A stretch of 64,000 nucleotides of DNA, taken from NCBI GenBank assembly GCA_036504975.1, contig DASXUF010000049.1, positions 1 through 64,000 of the forward strand, read 5' to 3'. The position numbers and the translations under genes are program-made. Below are positions 44,161 through 53,266 of the stretch, piece after piece; positions within the stretch are counted from its first letter, which is position 1, and the number at the start of each line of letters is the position of its first letter. A model generated the notes under the pieces. The model was not told the origin of the DNA, searched no databases, and saw nothing but the letters and a program-made list of their open reading frames with translations. Source of the DNA: Candidatus Binatia bacterium (GTDB taxonomy: Bacteria; Desulfobacterota; Binatia; UBA9968).

Positions 44161-46629
44161 TCAGTAGCCGGAAATCATGGCATTGGCAATCGTGCTTTGC
44201 GGTCCCGCCAGGCTGGCATCGACCAGCAGCGGATAAGTGGGCGCCTTGGCGCTCGTGTAGAAGACCGACCCGTTCTTCGAATACTTGACGACGCCCGATG
44301 CCACGGCGACGCGGAAAACGTCTCCGGGGACGTAGGAGACCGAGCCGAACTTGTATACTCCATTCTCGTAAATCTCTACATAGCCGCTGGGTGAGCCGTT
44401 CCATAAGGCGATGGCGAAATCGATGTCCGCACGCGAGGTGTCGGTGTTACCGCGGCTGAGCCCTACCGCGCGCTGCGTCGTCGTCTCGGAAGCGGTGAAC
44501 TCGACGTAGCCGTTGCCGGACGGGATCGACTGGAGCGACTGCGCCCCGGAGTTGCCGCAACCGCCGCAGCTCTCCTTAAGCGAATTGGCGGTCGCGGTGG
44601 CGTTGACCAGATTGGTCCAGGTCACCGGACCCGTGATCTTCGCGCCTTTGACCGTGACGGTGACCGGCTGAGAGGTCGCGGTATTTCCGGCTTTGTCCCT
44701 AGCAACTGCGGTGATCGTATGCGCGCCGTTGGTAAAGTTGCCGGTGTACCAGTAGCGCGCGAAGGGCCGCACCGTGTCTTCGGTGCCGAGATTTTTGCCG
44801 TCGATCTTGAATTGGACTCCTACGACGCCGACGTTATCCGACGCCGACGCAGTGACATAGATCTGACCCTGGACGATGGCGCCGGCAACCGGTGCCGTGA
44901 TGGAGACCGTCGGCGGCGTAACGTCTCCCGGAGGCGGTGGAGCGCTGGCGAGAGTCGTGAACGTCTTGTCCGTCGACGTCGCCAGGTTTCCGGCGGCGTC
45001 CCGAGATTTGACCCGGTAATGATACAGCGTGTTCGCCGCCAGGCCGCTCAGGTTTTGCGAGTGGGAGGTCACCATGCTTCCGTTCAGCGTCGTCACGCTG
45101 CCATAAGCGGTCGTGGCGCCGTATTCGACTTGCGAGTCGCTGGCTTCGTCGGTCGTCCACGTGATCGTGGCTCCCGATGATGTGATGAGCGGCGCCAAGA
45201 CGGCGCTGATGACCGGAGGCGTGGTGTCCGTCGGCGGAGGCGGCGGGCTGGTGCCTGCGACCAGCAACTGGGACGGAACTTTGACGATGAACGCATCCTG
45301 CCGATTGCTTCCCATGTTGCTCGTCCAGATAAAATATTGTCCGGTGACGTCGATGTTGCCTTTGGGCAGCTTGCAATAATCACCGCAGCCGCCGCCATCG
45401 CCTCCCGCCGCGTTCAAGTTGGTCATGACCGGAGCGACGACCAAAACATCCATGGAAGTGTCGAGACGAAAACAAACGACCTCATTCAAGCGCGGGTCGT
45501 TGACGCGATTGGCGTTGCTGCCGCACGCGTATTGCTGGTTCTGCGCCAGGCCGGCTTTGGTGTTCGAATGAGCGATGTGTCCGATGCCGCCGTTCCAGGT
45601 CGTCGTGCGATAAACCTGCGTGCCCTGCAAGGGACTCTGGCCGTACTTCCAAACGGTCACCACGCCGGGTACCGCGCTATTGATCAGCGCTCCCGCCGTA
45701 TAACCAAAGCCGTTATCCGAATGGCCCACGGCCCCGTTCGCTTCCAGGAGACGCGTCTCGATGTTCGTGCTGAGGTCGATGATGCGGTTATCGACGTCTG
45801 TGGTGGCGCTCGATACCTTGTCTTTGATCAGCAGATAACGGCCGCTCTTGTCGATCTGGCATTCGTCGTAGTGAAGCCCGAGGGTCGGGTAAAATAAAAA
45901 CTGACCGGCGGCTTCCTTATAGACCAAACAGCCGAGGTCCCGGTCGGTCGCCTTGTCCCTTAGAGTGGCCGAGTGAACCTTGTCGTCGGCGCTCGAGTGC
46001 ATCTGGATCGCGTACCGGTTGGTCCCGAACAGCCCGGGTTGCGTGGAGACGTCGAACACGGTCGTCATGGTCTTCGAGATCACGTCGTAGCGATAAAGCT
46101 GCGGGCCGTAGCCGATCACGTACAGCATGTTCGGCTGGGTCGCGCTGAAGTACCAGCCTTCGCCGCTGTGATTTCTAAAGTTGCTCGTCGAAGGGAACAG
46201 CGGCCCTAGGTTCGTCACCTGATCCGTAACCTTGTTGTAGCTGAACAGAGTCGGCCCGGTGCCGCCATGGTTTACGTCCAACCCTAAAACAATCAGCATG
46301 GTATTGCTGGCCTGGTGATTGTTGATGTTGCGCCAATAGGAATAGCCGACGGAGAAAACGCAGTCCTGGCCGGCGCAGTCGCTTGGCAGCGTCAGTCGTA
46401 TGCCTTCCGTGTTATAAGGCGTCGGAAAACTGAAAGGTCCCCTCGAGGTGGGAAGAAATTGTTGAATTTGCGCCGCCGTGTACGTGGGTCTGACGTTGGT
46501 GCTAGTCGCTTTTTCGATAAAGCCGCCGGGATTTTGAGCGGCTCCGGGAACGGCCGAGAGCGGGATCGCCGCCATCGCTGTAAGGGCTATCGCCAACCGG
46601 ATGGAAGGCGGCAAAAAACGAAACTTCAT
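44161..46629 (-). CDS. Large secreted propeller protein with Fn3/Ig-like modules
   Basis: 822 residues. Signal peptide (AIALTAMAAIPLSAVPGAAQ); residues about 30-475 are homologous to the protein at 31260 (shared GGFIEK start, PYNTEGIR, HSSADDKVHSATL, YDECQIDKSGRYLLIKDK, FIWTSNMGSNRQDAFIVKVP). Then come a proline-rich linker, an Fn3-like domain (GATITWTTDEASDSQVEYG, LYHYRVKSRDAAGNLATST), an Ig-like domain (VSITAPVAGAIVQGQIYVTA, GAHTITAVARDKAGNTAT) and a C-terminal lectin-like beta sandwich. It opposes the polysaccharide operon and diverges from the HEAT kinase gene. Probably a surface adhesin or polymer-binding protein; the ATG at 46629 has AAAGG and GGAGGAG upstream. Confidence 0.85.
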   Translation of the reverse strand: MKFRFLPPSIRLAIALTAMAAIPLSAVPGAAQNPGGFIEKATSTNVRPTYTAAQIQQFLPTSRGPFSFPTPYNTEGIRLTLPSDCAGQDCVFSVGYSYWRNINNHQASNTMLIVLGLDVNHGGTGPTLFSYNKVTDQVTNLGPLFPSTSNFRNHSGEGWYFSATQPNMLYVIGYGPQLYRYDVISKTMTTVFDVSTQPGLFGTNRYAIQMHSSADDKVHSATLRDKATDRDLGCLVYKEAAGQFLFYPTLGLHYDECQIDKSGRYLLIKDKVSSATTDVDNRIIDLSTNIETRLLEANGAVGHSDNGFGYTAGALINSAVPGVVTVWKYGQSPLQGTQVYRTTTWNGGIGHIAHSNTKAGLAQNQQYACGSNANRVNDPRLNEVVCFRLDTSMDVLVVAPVMTNLNAAGGDGGGCGDYCKLPKGNIDVTGQYFIWTSNMGSNRQDAFIVKVPSQLLVAGTSPPPPPTDTTPPVISAVLAPLITSSGATITWTTDEASDSQVEYGATTAYGSVTTLNGSMVTSHSQNLSGLAANTLYHYRVKSRDAAGNLATSTDKTFTTLASAPPPPGDVTPPTVSITAPVAGAIVQGQIYVTASASDNVGVVGVQFKIDGKNLGTEDTVRPFARYWYTGNFTNGAHTITAVARDKAGNTATSQPVTVTVKGAKITGPVTWTNLVNATATANSLKESCGGCGNSGAQSLQSIPSGNGYVEFTASETTTQRAVGLSRGNTDTSRADIDFAIALWNGSPSGYVEIYENGVYKFGSVSYVPGDVFRVAVASGVVKYSKNGSVFYTSAKAPTYPLLVDASLAGPQSTIANAMISGY

Positions 46630-46750
46630 AACCTTTGCTTCTCCTCCGTAGGTAAAGTGAGTTCCTGGTGCGTCTGTGGCCAAGACTGCCCTTAGCGAGC
46701 GCGATGTGATACATCGTTCTCTGAGGGAAAGGCCTCAGGAATTGAGGGAA

Positions 46751-49075
46751 ATGGCTGCCCGAAAATCAAGTTTCGAGGATATCTTCAGAGCGCAAGATCC
46801 CTTCATCAGCGACGGTTTTCAGTTCTTCCTGCGCGAGGTCGCGGTCGCTCGCGATTCCAAAACGCTCCGGGATTTTCTTATCCGGTTTAACGGCGAGCTT
46901 TATCGCGCGGCGTGGGTCGACAAGGCGGCCAAGGTCCCCTGGGCGCCCGACATGCTGGCGGCGCTGGTCAACACGAATCCGAGCCTCATCTTTCTCGCCT
47001 TTCGCGAGCTGTTCGACGAGATGAAACTGCATTATCAGGACCCCTTGACCGAGATCCTGTTCGACACAGCGCACAGGGTTCCGCTGTTGATTTCGGTGCT
47101 GGGTGAAATCGTTCTGAAGGAAAGCCGGCTGGTGCAGCTCAGGGTCAGGGCTTTGGAGGGGCTCTTCACCCGGCTGGCTTTGGGACGAAGGCCCTTCCAG
47201 GCGGGAACGGGGGTCGAAGACACGCTCCGCTCTCTCAACGAGATTCTCCAACAGCTAAAGCGGGAAACCGTGAGCGGCGCGATCAAACGTCACGAACGCT
47301 TGGCCAAAGATCTTCAAGCCGTCCATCGTCTCCTGCCGGGCCTCACTTGCAACCGTTCGACGGAGACCGGCGCCGAAGCGGATCCGATCCCATCGGCGCA
47401 CCGCGAGATTCTGGAGCTGCTGCAGGCGATCCTGGAACAATCGTCCGCGACGCTGGCGGCCGCCGATTCCGCCGGGACGATTCTCAAAATTCTCCGCGCC
47501 AATACGCCGCTCCCCGCGTGGCATCCGTCCGCTTCCCCGTGGAACCGGCGCGCGCGCCCCGCCGCTAGCAAGGGACGGAACGGCCGCGAAAAATACCAAC
47601 CGGGCGTCAAGCCGCGCGTCGGAGAAGAGAGCCCCGTGCTCGATGCGCCGGGAGAAGGTTCTAAAGTCGTCCTGGCGCTGATCATCGACCGGGCCATCGC
47701 CATCGTCCTGGAAATCGCCGGGGCGGCGTGGCGGCCGGAGAGCGCTCGGCAGAAAGCGAATCCGGCCGCGGAGACCTTGCTGAATCCGTCCGACCCGCCG
47801 CTGCTGGAATCGGCCCTGGTCGATCCGAAGTCCCAGCCGAAGACGCGCAACATGGCCGCGGCGCTCCTGTCGCTGTTGAGCTACGCGCTCTCCACGGTCC
47901 GGCTGTCGCCGCGCGCCGAGTTCTACTGCCGGTTGTTTCTCATGCCGCACCGCGCTGGCGGCATCCACTACCGGCTCCGCGACGAGGACGATCGCGCCCT
48001 CATCGACGCCGAGGAAAAGATCGACTTCTTGTTCGAGGCGCTGGACGAAGAATCCGACTACGTGCGCTGGAACGCGGCCACGCTCTGCTATCAGTCGGCC
48101 CGGCACCATCCCGAATGGTTCAAGCCCAAGCACTACATCAAGCTGATGTCGCTCCTCTCGGACGAGCATTACGGCATCCGGCTCGACGTGATGCGGACGA
48201 TCCGGACGCTGGCCACTTTTCGCAATCAGGAAATCTTCACCGTCATCCACGACGTCTCCGGCAAGCTCGCCGAGAAAGTCTATCGCGTCAAGGACAAGGA
48301 CCGCGCGCGCGTCGATCTGGAGACCGCCCTGGGGGTGAGTCTCGCGACCTTGCTGGAGCGGGTCGACGAATTGCAGGGCGAGGTGCTCCGGCTCGAAAAC
48401 CGGCGCGAGCACCTGCTGAGCTACTTGGAAAATCAGGCGCTCCGCATCGGCGAAGAGATCCATCACGAGGTCCTCAACACGCTCTGCAGCAACCTCGCGA
48501 CCGCGATCGACGAGCGCGACTTTGCCGACGCCGAGACCCGTCTGAAGGACGTCGTCACGGAACTGCGCCGGATCATGAACCACCTCTACCCGAAGGATTT
48601 GGAAGCCGAGGGGTTTGTGGCGACGGTCCGCAAGCGTCTCGAAGACGCAAAAATCCAGATGCGCCGGCGCGTGGCGAAATTCGGCGTCGAGTTCGAATGC
48701 GCCGCCGACATCACCGACGAGACCATCGCGGCGAGCCTGCGCGACAAATCGCATCTGGTGCTGCTTTACCGAATCGTTTCGGAGGCGCTGATCAACGCGC
48801 GCAAGCACGCTCACGGAACCACGCTGGCGCTGCGCATCCGACGGCCGCGAACCGGCGTCATCGAGATATCGATCGCCGATAACGGACGCGGCGGCGGCGG
48901 TCCGTTCGAGCAGAGCTTCGGCATCGACCTGATGCAGCGGCGCGCCGAGGACATCGACGCCGAGATCGAATACAAAAGAACCTCCTCAGCGGGAGGAACC
49001 ACCGTCGTCATCCGCCTGCCGGAAGAGTCCAACTCGCGGGCGACGAACGGATCGAAGCTCTCCGGCGCGATCTGA
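46751..49075 (+). CDS. Cytoplasmic histidine kinase with HEAT-like repeats
   Basis: 774 residues without membrane segments. The first 520 are helical. A stretch near residues 400-520 (FLFEALDEESDYVRWNAATL, LMSLLSDEHYGIRLDVMRTI) reads as HEAT-type repeats. A coiled coil (ELQGEVLRLENRREHLLSYL) leads to a HisKA_3-like dimerisation domain with His571 in IGEEIHHEVLNTLCSNLA, then HATPase with the N-box EALINARKHAHGTTLA and G-box IADNGRGGGGPF. It starts at ATG 46751 with GAGGG; GTG 46676 is in frame but lacks a site. Its likely target is the regulator 48 nt downstream. It is divergent from the Fn3 protein. Confidence 0.85.
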   Translation: MAARKSSFEDIFRAQDPFISDGFQFFLREVAVARDSKTLRDFLIRFNGELYRAAWVDKAAKVPWAPDMLAALVNTNPSLIFLAFRELFDEMKLHYQDPLTEILFDTAHRVPLLISVLGEIVLKESRLVQLRVRALEGLFTRLALGRRPFQAGTGVEDTLRSLNEILQQLKRETVSGAIKRHERLAKDLQAVHRLLPGLTCNRSTETGAEADPIPSAHREILELLQAILEQSSATLAAADSAGTILKILRANTPLPAWHPSASPWNRRARPAASKGRNGREKYQPGVKPRVGEESPVLDAPGEGSKVVLALIIDRAIAIVLEIAGAAWRPESARQKANPAAETLLNPSDPPLLESALVDPKSQPKTRNMAAALLSLLSYALSTVRLSPRAEFYCRLFLMPHRAGGIHYRLRDEDDRALIDAEEKIDFLFEALDEESDYVRWNAATLCYQSARHHPEWFKPKHYIKLMSLLSDEHYGIRLDVMRTIRTLATFRNQEIFTVIHDVSGKLAEKVYRVKDKDRARVDLETALGVSLATLLERVDELQGEVLRLENRREHLLSYLENQALRIGEEIHHEVLNTLCSNLATAIDERDFADAETRLKDVVTELRRIMNHLYPKDLEAEGFVATVRKRLEDAKIQMRRRVAKFGVEFECAADITDETIAASLRDKSHLVLLYRIVSEALINARKHAHGTTLALRIRRPRTGVIEISIADNGRGGGGPFEQSFGIDLMQRRAEDIDAEIEYKRTSSAGGTTVVIRLPEESNSRATNGSKLSGAI

Positions 49076-49123
49076 TCCCGCCCCACCGGAGCCGCCGCTT
49101 CTACCGCTCGGCTTTCATCCGCC

Positions 49124-50008
49124 GTGGCGAAGACACAAAAAAAAGCCAAGAAAGAGGCCAAAAAAGAAGGCCTCCGTATTCTCGTCGCCGACGACTCGCC
49201 CGACTCCATCGATCAGATGAGCGCCTGGATCCGGGAGCGCTGGCCCGAGGCCGAGATTTACCGGGCGCAGACGCCGGAGGAGGCCTTCTCGCAGGCGGCG
49301 GACGAGAGCGTGGAGAACATCGTCCTCGACCTCGACTTCGTCGTGCCGCGCGTCTCGGGCGTGGCGATCGCGCGGCGCATCCTCCAAGCCAGAGCGCGAG
49401 ACAAGAAGCTCAGCACGCGGATTCTTTTCCGCACCGTCCACGCCGGCGATCCCAGCTATCTCCATCAGATCGAAAAGCTCATCGGCGACGAACAGGTGAA
49501 GCCGGTCGTTTGGGGCTTCGTGGACAAGGGCGCGATGCCGAAACGGCTCGTGCAAAACGCCGTCGAGCAGGTTTTTATTTACGAGCTGTCGTTCACGGAT
49601 ATTTTCAGCCAGAACTTGCGCGACTCGCCTTCGCGGGAAGTCAGCAACCTGGAGTTTACTGTCTTGCTTTACATTTGCCTCGGCGTCACCAACGACGGCA
49701 TCGGATGGCTGATCGGCGCTTCGCGCCAGAGCGTCGAGCGGATTTTGACCGCTTTGTACCAAAAGATGAAGATACCGACGCGCCGCGACGCGCCTCAAGG
49801 CGTGACCGCACTGCTCGAAAGCCGCGGACGGCTTTATTTCGAAGCCGTGACGCGCGGCCTGATCAACCCGCATTTGATGAGAGAAGAGGACGCCGCGCTG
49901 AGAGAGCGCGTGAAAAAAGGCGCGCTCTCGCCCACGCGCCTCTACATCGACCGCGATTGGCTGGAGAAAAAGAACTCCAACGTGCGCCACCTCGCGGGAA
50001 ATCAATAA
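49124..50008 (+). CDS. Response regulator with receiver and LuxR-like HTH
   Basis: 294 residues from GTG 49124. A Lys-rich N-terminal tail precedes a receiver with ILVADDSPDSIDQM, the phospho-acceptor Asp in VLDLDFVVPRVSGVA (the Asp four before the Pro) and TRILFRTVHAGD in place of the usual T/S strand. Its C-terminal half has an HTH (VTNDGIGWLIGASRQSVERI). The output domain is not canonical NarL or OmpR; DNA binding is likely but unproven. Coupled with the HEAT kinase as a pair. Confidence 0.82.
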   Translation: MAKTQKKAKKEAKKEGLRILVADDSPDSIDQMSAWIRERWPEAEIYRAQTPEEAFSQAADESVENIVLDLDFVVPRVSGVAIARRILQARARDKKLSTRILFRTVHAGDPSYLHQIEKLIGDEQVKPVVWGFVDKGAMPKRLVQNAVEQVFIYELSFTDIFSQNLRDSPSREVSNLEFTVLLYICLGVTNDGIGWLIGASRQSVERILTALYQKMKIPTRRDAPQGVTALLESRGRLYFEAVTRGLINPHLMREEDAALRERVKKGALSPTRLYIDRDWLEKKNSNVRHLAGNQ

Positions 50009-50033
50009 GTACGGTCGCACCACCAAGCCCTCA

Positions 50034-50146
50034 AGCGCGAGCCGTTCCGGGCGAGCTTGAAAGCCGCAGGCACGGGGACGCGGAGGTTCAACGGCTTGTC
50101 CGGTGCTTGGTAACATTTAAAAGGTATCTAGGTTGTCGCTGCAGAG
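50034..50146 (+). repeat. Repeat copy B
   Basis: Contiguous version of the unit at 28865-29158: 24 nt (AGCGCGAGCCGTTCCGGGCG...) matched 23/24 to 28875-28898, then 90 nt similar to 29069-29158, ending CGCTGCAGAG. It lies in the gap before the GT-C gene. A short CGCTGCAGA also occurs at 51891, at the end of the truncated GT2 remnant. Confidence 0.55.
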
Positions 50147-50171
50147 TGAACGGTTTCAACACAAGACTAAT

Positions 50172-51782
50172 ATGAACGCTCACAAGTGGAGGCATCTCAT
50201 TTTCGTTTTTGTCATCTGCCTCGCGACCGCGGTCCTTTACGCCAACGTCACGCGCGCCTATTTCTGCGCCTACGACGACTTTCTCGAGATTCACCGGGCG
50301 GCTTTCGAGGACAGCCGGGACCCTTCCCGGATCTTCACGACGCCGCACTTCAATTCGCCCAAATACCGCCCGCTGAATCGCTTGCTCAGTCTATGGACCT
50401 ACCGGGCCGGCGAAGGGAGCCCGCTCCTCTTTCGAATTAGAAACCTGGCGTTTCATCTGATCAACGTCGCGCTCGTTTACGCGCTCGGTTGGCTGCTGTT
50501 CGCTAGCACACCGGTGAGCGTGGCGGCGGCCGCATGGTTCGGCCTTCATCCGCTCGCCAACCAACCCGTCATCGGCGCGCTATGGGCCAACACCATCGCC
50601 CATACCGGCTTCCTCCTGGCGATCGTGACTTTCATCGTGTCGCTGCGAGCGAAGCGCTGGGCGCTTTGGCTATCGATTGCGATCATCAGCGGCTGGCTGG
50701 CGCTTTTGACCTACGACTCCAGCGTCGTCGTCTTCCCGCTGATGGCCGTCTATCTAATAATTTATGTTTGGCTTTTTCAGAGACGAATTCTTCCCAGGGG
50801 ATTCTTGATCGCATGCTGCGGGCTCACGGCGGCGCTCATGGCCGCGTATCTTGTCTTGAGAGTCGTTTTTGTGTCGCAGGGGTGGTCCCAGGCGGCGAAG
50901 ACCGTACCCGCGCCGTGGATCGTCGTCAAAAATATCGCCATGTACCTGTTCGCGTTGCTGTCTCCGCTCGATTCGGTGCTGGCGAACGAATGGCTGAATC
51001 TGCCGCTGCCCTCGGAGATCGATCTTGATAATTTTATTCTTGCGGCCGCCGCCCTGGTGGTGTTACTGGCCATAGGGCTCGCCGCCGCCGTTCGCTACGC
51101 CGTTAAACACCCGGAACTGTTCCGCAACCTCGACCGGGCGGCGATCGCGTTCCTGGTCTCCGCGATCGCATTGCCGCTGTTGCCGGTGCTTTTGTTTGCC
51201 TCCCATCCCTCCGAAACCTATTTATATCTGTCCGTCGCCTTCTACGCTCTCCTCTTGGCTTACGCGCTGGGCCGGGCCATCGACGCCATGCCCATCCCTG
51301 GGAAAGAGACGGCCTATGCAGTCGCCGTTCTTTTTTTTGCGGCCATTCTTTCCGCCGCCACCTGGACGAGAAACGAGCGCGTTCTTAATTGCGCGACGAC
51401 CGCGAAGCGAATTATTCGCGCCTTGCCGGCGGAGCTTTCAACGGGCGCCCGATGGACCGTTTCCTTTGCGCCGGCGCCGGAGTCCCGGCGGACTCCCTAT
51501 GGCTTTTACGCGCATCGCGGCATCTACACCCTCGGCGACGACGACGGCGCGATCACGGCCGCGCTGCAATTCGTCTATGGAAACACGCTGCTGGCCGCGA
51601 AGCTGATCGAGCCGGAACGATCGGCCGAGGGCTGCCGGAACGTTCGTTCCGCGCGCCGGCTTTGCCTCATGGTTTACGGCGACGGCCGCATGGAGGCTCT
51701 CGGGGCCGCGCCGGCGGACGAGATCAAAAGAATTCCCGTGGGAGTTGAATCCAACCGATCCCCGCTTGGAGGTATAGAATGA
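50172..51782 (+). CDS. Multi-pass GT-C-type membrane glycosyltransferase
   Basis: 536 residues with about 11 helices. The first periplasmic loop has the acidic pair typical of GT-C enzymes (RAYFCAYDDFLEIHRAAF) and further on SPKYRPLNRLLSLWTYR, as in TMTC/dolichyl-mannosyltransferase-like proteins. The C terminus (about 130 residues) is soluble. It would use a lipid-linked sugar donor to glycosylate a polymer or protein in the periplasm. It is coupled by ATGA to a GT2 remnant that would have made such a donor. ATG 50172 was preferred to a TTG at 50133 that lies in the repeat. Confidence 0.75.
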   Translation: MNAHKWRHLIFVFVICLATAVLYANVTRAYFCAYDDFLEIHRAAFEDSRDPSRIFTTPHFNSPKYRPLNRLLSLWTYRAGEGSPLLFRIRNLAFHLINVALVYALGWLLFASTPVSVAAAAWFGLHPLANQPVIGALWANTIAHTGFLLAIVTFIVSLRAKRWALWLSIAIISGWLALLTYDSSVVVFPLMAVYLIIYVWLFQRRILPRGFLIACCGLTAALMAAYLVLRVVFVSQGWSQAAKTVPAPWIVVKNIAMYLFALLSPLDSVLANEWLNLPLPSEIDLDNFILAAAALVVLLAIGLAAAVRYAVKHPELFRNLDRAAIAFLVSAIALPLLPVLLFASHPSETYLYLSVAFYALLLAYALGRAIDAMPIPGKETAYAVAVLFFAAILSAATWTRNERVLNCATTAKRIIRALPAELSTGARWTVSFAPAPESRRTPYGFYAHRGIYTLGDDDGAITAALQFVYGNTLLAAKLIEPERSAEGCRNVRSARRLCLMVYGDGRMEALGAAPADEIKRIPVGVESNRSPLGGIE

Positions 51783-51886
51783 ACCCATCTCTTAGCGTGA
51801 TCGTGCCGCTTTATAACGAAGAGCTCGCTTTTTCTGCCGTCGCGGTTAACCTTGCTCGGGTATTCACTCCGATTGATCGCTTTTAA
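51779..51886 (+). pseudogene. Truncated GT2 (polyprenyl-phosphate sugar transferase) remnant
   Basis: The 35-codon frame starts MNPSLSVIVPLYNEELAF, the unmistakable N terminus of family 2 enzymes that make polyprenyl-phosphate mannose/glucose, then turns to non-matching residues and stops. It overlaps the GT-C gene as ATGA. The break is next to CGCTGCAGA, a string shared with repeat copies A and B, so an element or deletion may have removed the rest. Confidence 0.75.
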
Positions 51887-51945
51887 CTCTCGCTGCAGAA
51901 TAGTAGGATGGTGATGAATAGACCGTTCGAGAGGAGGTGAAGGCG

Positions 51946-52089
51946 ATGAAGAAAGCTAGATTACTGGTTCTCCCGCTTCTCCTGGGTTTGTTGATCATGT
52001 CCGGGTGTGTCTCGGCCGGAGTCGATATAGGAGGTCACGGGGCCAGCGCCGGCGCAGCGCCGGGCGCGGCTGGCGTTGAAGTCCACTGA
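51946..52089 (+). CDS. Small lipoprotein
   Basis: 47 residues. MKKARLLVLPLLLGLLIMSG then a lipobox Cys (LIMSGC), followed by a Gly/Ala-rich tail. AGGAGG at 51932-51937 is 8 nt before the ATG. It has its own strong terminator 33 nt on. A short entericidin-like or structural lipoprotein; function unknown. Confidence 0.75.
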   Translation: MKKARLLVLPLLLGLLIMSGCVSAGVDIGGHGASAGAAPGAAGVEVH

Positions 52090-52121
52090 CACAATAATCG
52101 CAATCGCTACGACATCCAGTG

Positions 52122-52163
52122 ACGGGCGGAAGAGAAAGCCTTCTCTTCCGCCCGTTTTTATTT
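52122..52163 (+). terminator. Strong intrinsic terminator
   Basis: A perfect 15-bp stem (ACGGGCGGAAGAGAA with TTCTCTTCCGCCCGT) with an AGCC loop, then TTTTTATTT. It ends the lipoprotein transcript and separates it from the convergent ABC transporter genes. Confidence 0.93.
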
Positions 52164-52226
52164 CGAGCGCTGTTCCGTACCTATGTCCCTGCCGGTTCGG
52201 GATGGTCCAACGCCCTCGTGGCGTTT

Positions 52227-53216
52227 TCACCGGTTTGTTTGCTTGGCGCGATTGTAGGGTCCGGGATCAAACACATTATCCGGCACGGCGTTTTTCACTC
52301 CGCCGGCCGCCCGAACGATTTCATAGATGCGCTTTAGCGACGCGATGTCCTGTGGTTCGAGGCTCGCAATATAGGCGCCGTCCCATTGCCCGGCGTATGC
52401 CTTCGCGTCTTCCGCGCGCATATTCGCCGCCTTTTCGAGCATTTCGGCGACGCGGTCTTTGTTTTTCGAGCCGTATTGGAGGGCGTTGCGGGTCGCGGCG
52501 ATGAACTTCGCGACGGCGTCCGCGTTCTTGGCGAGATAATTGTTGTACACGATCATCACCGCGAGAATCGGCGGGGCATTCCCTTTCGTGAGCTTCTTCC
52601 ACTCGTCCACGACGCTCGCCAACCGGCGGAGCTTCGCCTCGCGCATCTGCGCGATCGTGACCGAACGCAGCGCGCCGGCATCGATCTCTTTTTGTGTAAG
52701 AAACTGCGCGAGCTGCGCTTCGTTCCCCGGCGCGACGCTGTAGGCGTCCGGCTTCAAGCCGAAGTTTTGCTCGAGAATGGCCGTGGTAATCGCGTGCGTT
52801 GCGCTGCCGGGAGGAGACATGCCGATTTTCTTGCCCTTCAGATCCGCCATGGCTTTGATCGGCGAGCCGTCGAGCGCGACGATTTGAGCCTCGGCGATCT
52901 GGGTCGCGAGAACGATTGTGACGGGCACGCCGTCGGCGGCGATGCCCATCGAGTTGGTGGAGGGCGCGGCAAACGCAACGTCGATTGCGTTCGACACGAT
53001 CGCCCGCGTCGGCCCGTTAACCTCCGAGAACCGCACCCATTCAACCTTCGGTCCCTCCTTCTCGGCGAATTTCATCTGCTCCATGACGGCGCCGAACCCC
53101 AGGCTGAAGCCGCTGGTCCAGTATCCGACCTTCATGTTCTGGGCGAACGACGGCACGGACGCGAACACCGCCGCGCCGAGGACGACAAGGCCCACATAAA
53201 AGTTCTTTACATTCAT
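52227..53216 (-). CDS. ABC transporter substrate-binding protein (NitT/TauT type)
   Basis: 329 residues with a signal peptide (GLVVLGAAVFASVPSFAQ). Type II periplasmic fold: MKVGYWTSGFSLGFGAVMEQ, VAFAAPSTNSMGIAADGVPV, LKGKKIGMSPPGSATHAI and EIDAGALRSVTIAQMREAKL. It belongs to the SsuA/THI5/nitrate-taurine family; ligand not known. It is the third gene of a permease-ATPase-receptor operon, 50 nt after the ATPase. The spacer contains a purine-rich tract before the ATG. Confidence 0.9.
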   Translation of the reverse strand: MNVKNFYVGLVVLGAAVFASVPSFAQNMKVGYWTSGFSLGFGAVMEQMKFAEKEGPKVEWVRFSEVNGPTRAIVSNAIDVAFAAPSTNSMGIAADGVPVTIVLATQIAEAQIVALDGSPIKAMADLKGKKIGMSPPGSATHAITTAILEQNFGLKPDAYSVAPGNEAQLAQFLTQKEIDAGALRSVTIAQMREAKLRRLASVVDEWKKLTKGNAPPILAVMIVYNNYLAKNADAVAKFIAATRNALQYGSKNKDRVAEMLEKAANMRAEDAKAYAGQWDGAYIASLEPQDIASLKRIYEIVRAAGGVKNAVPDNVFDPGPYNRAKQTNR

Positions 53217-53266
53217 CTCCGCTTTCTTCTCCTTTTTTACTTTTTTCTTTTTGCCTTTTTACTTGT

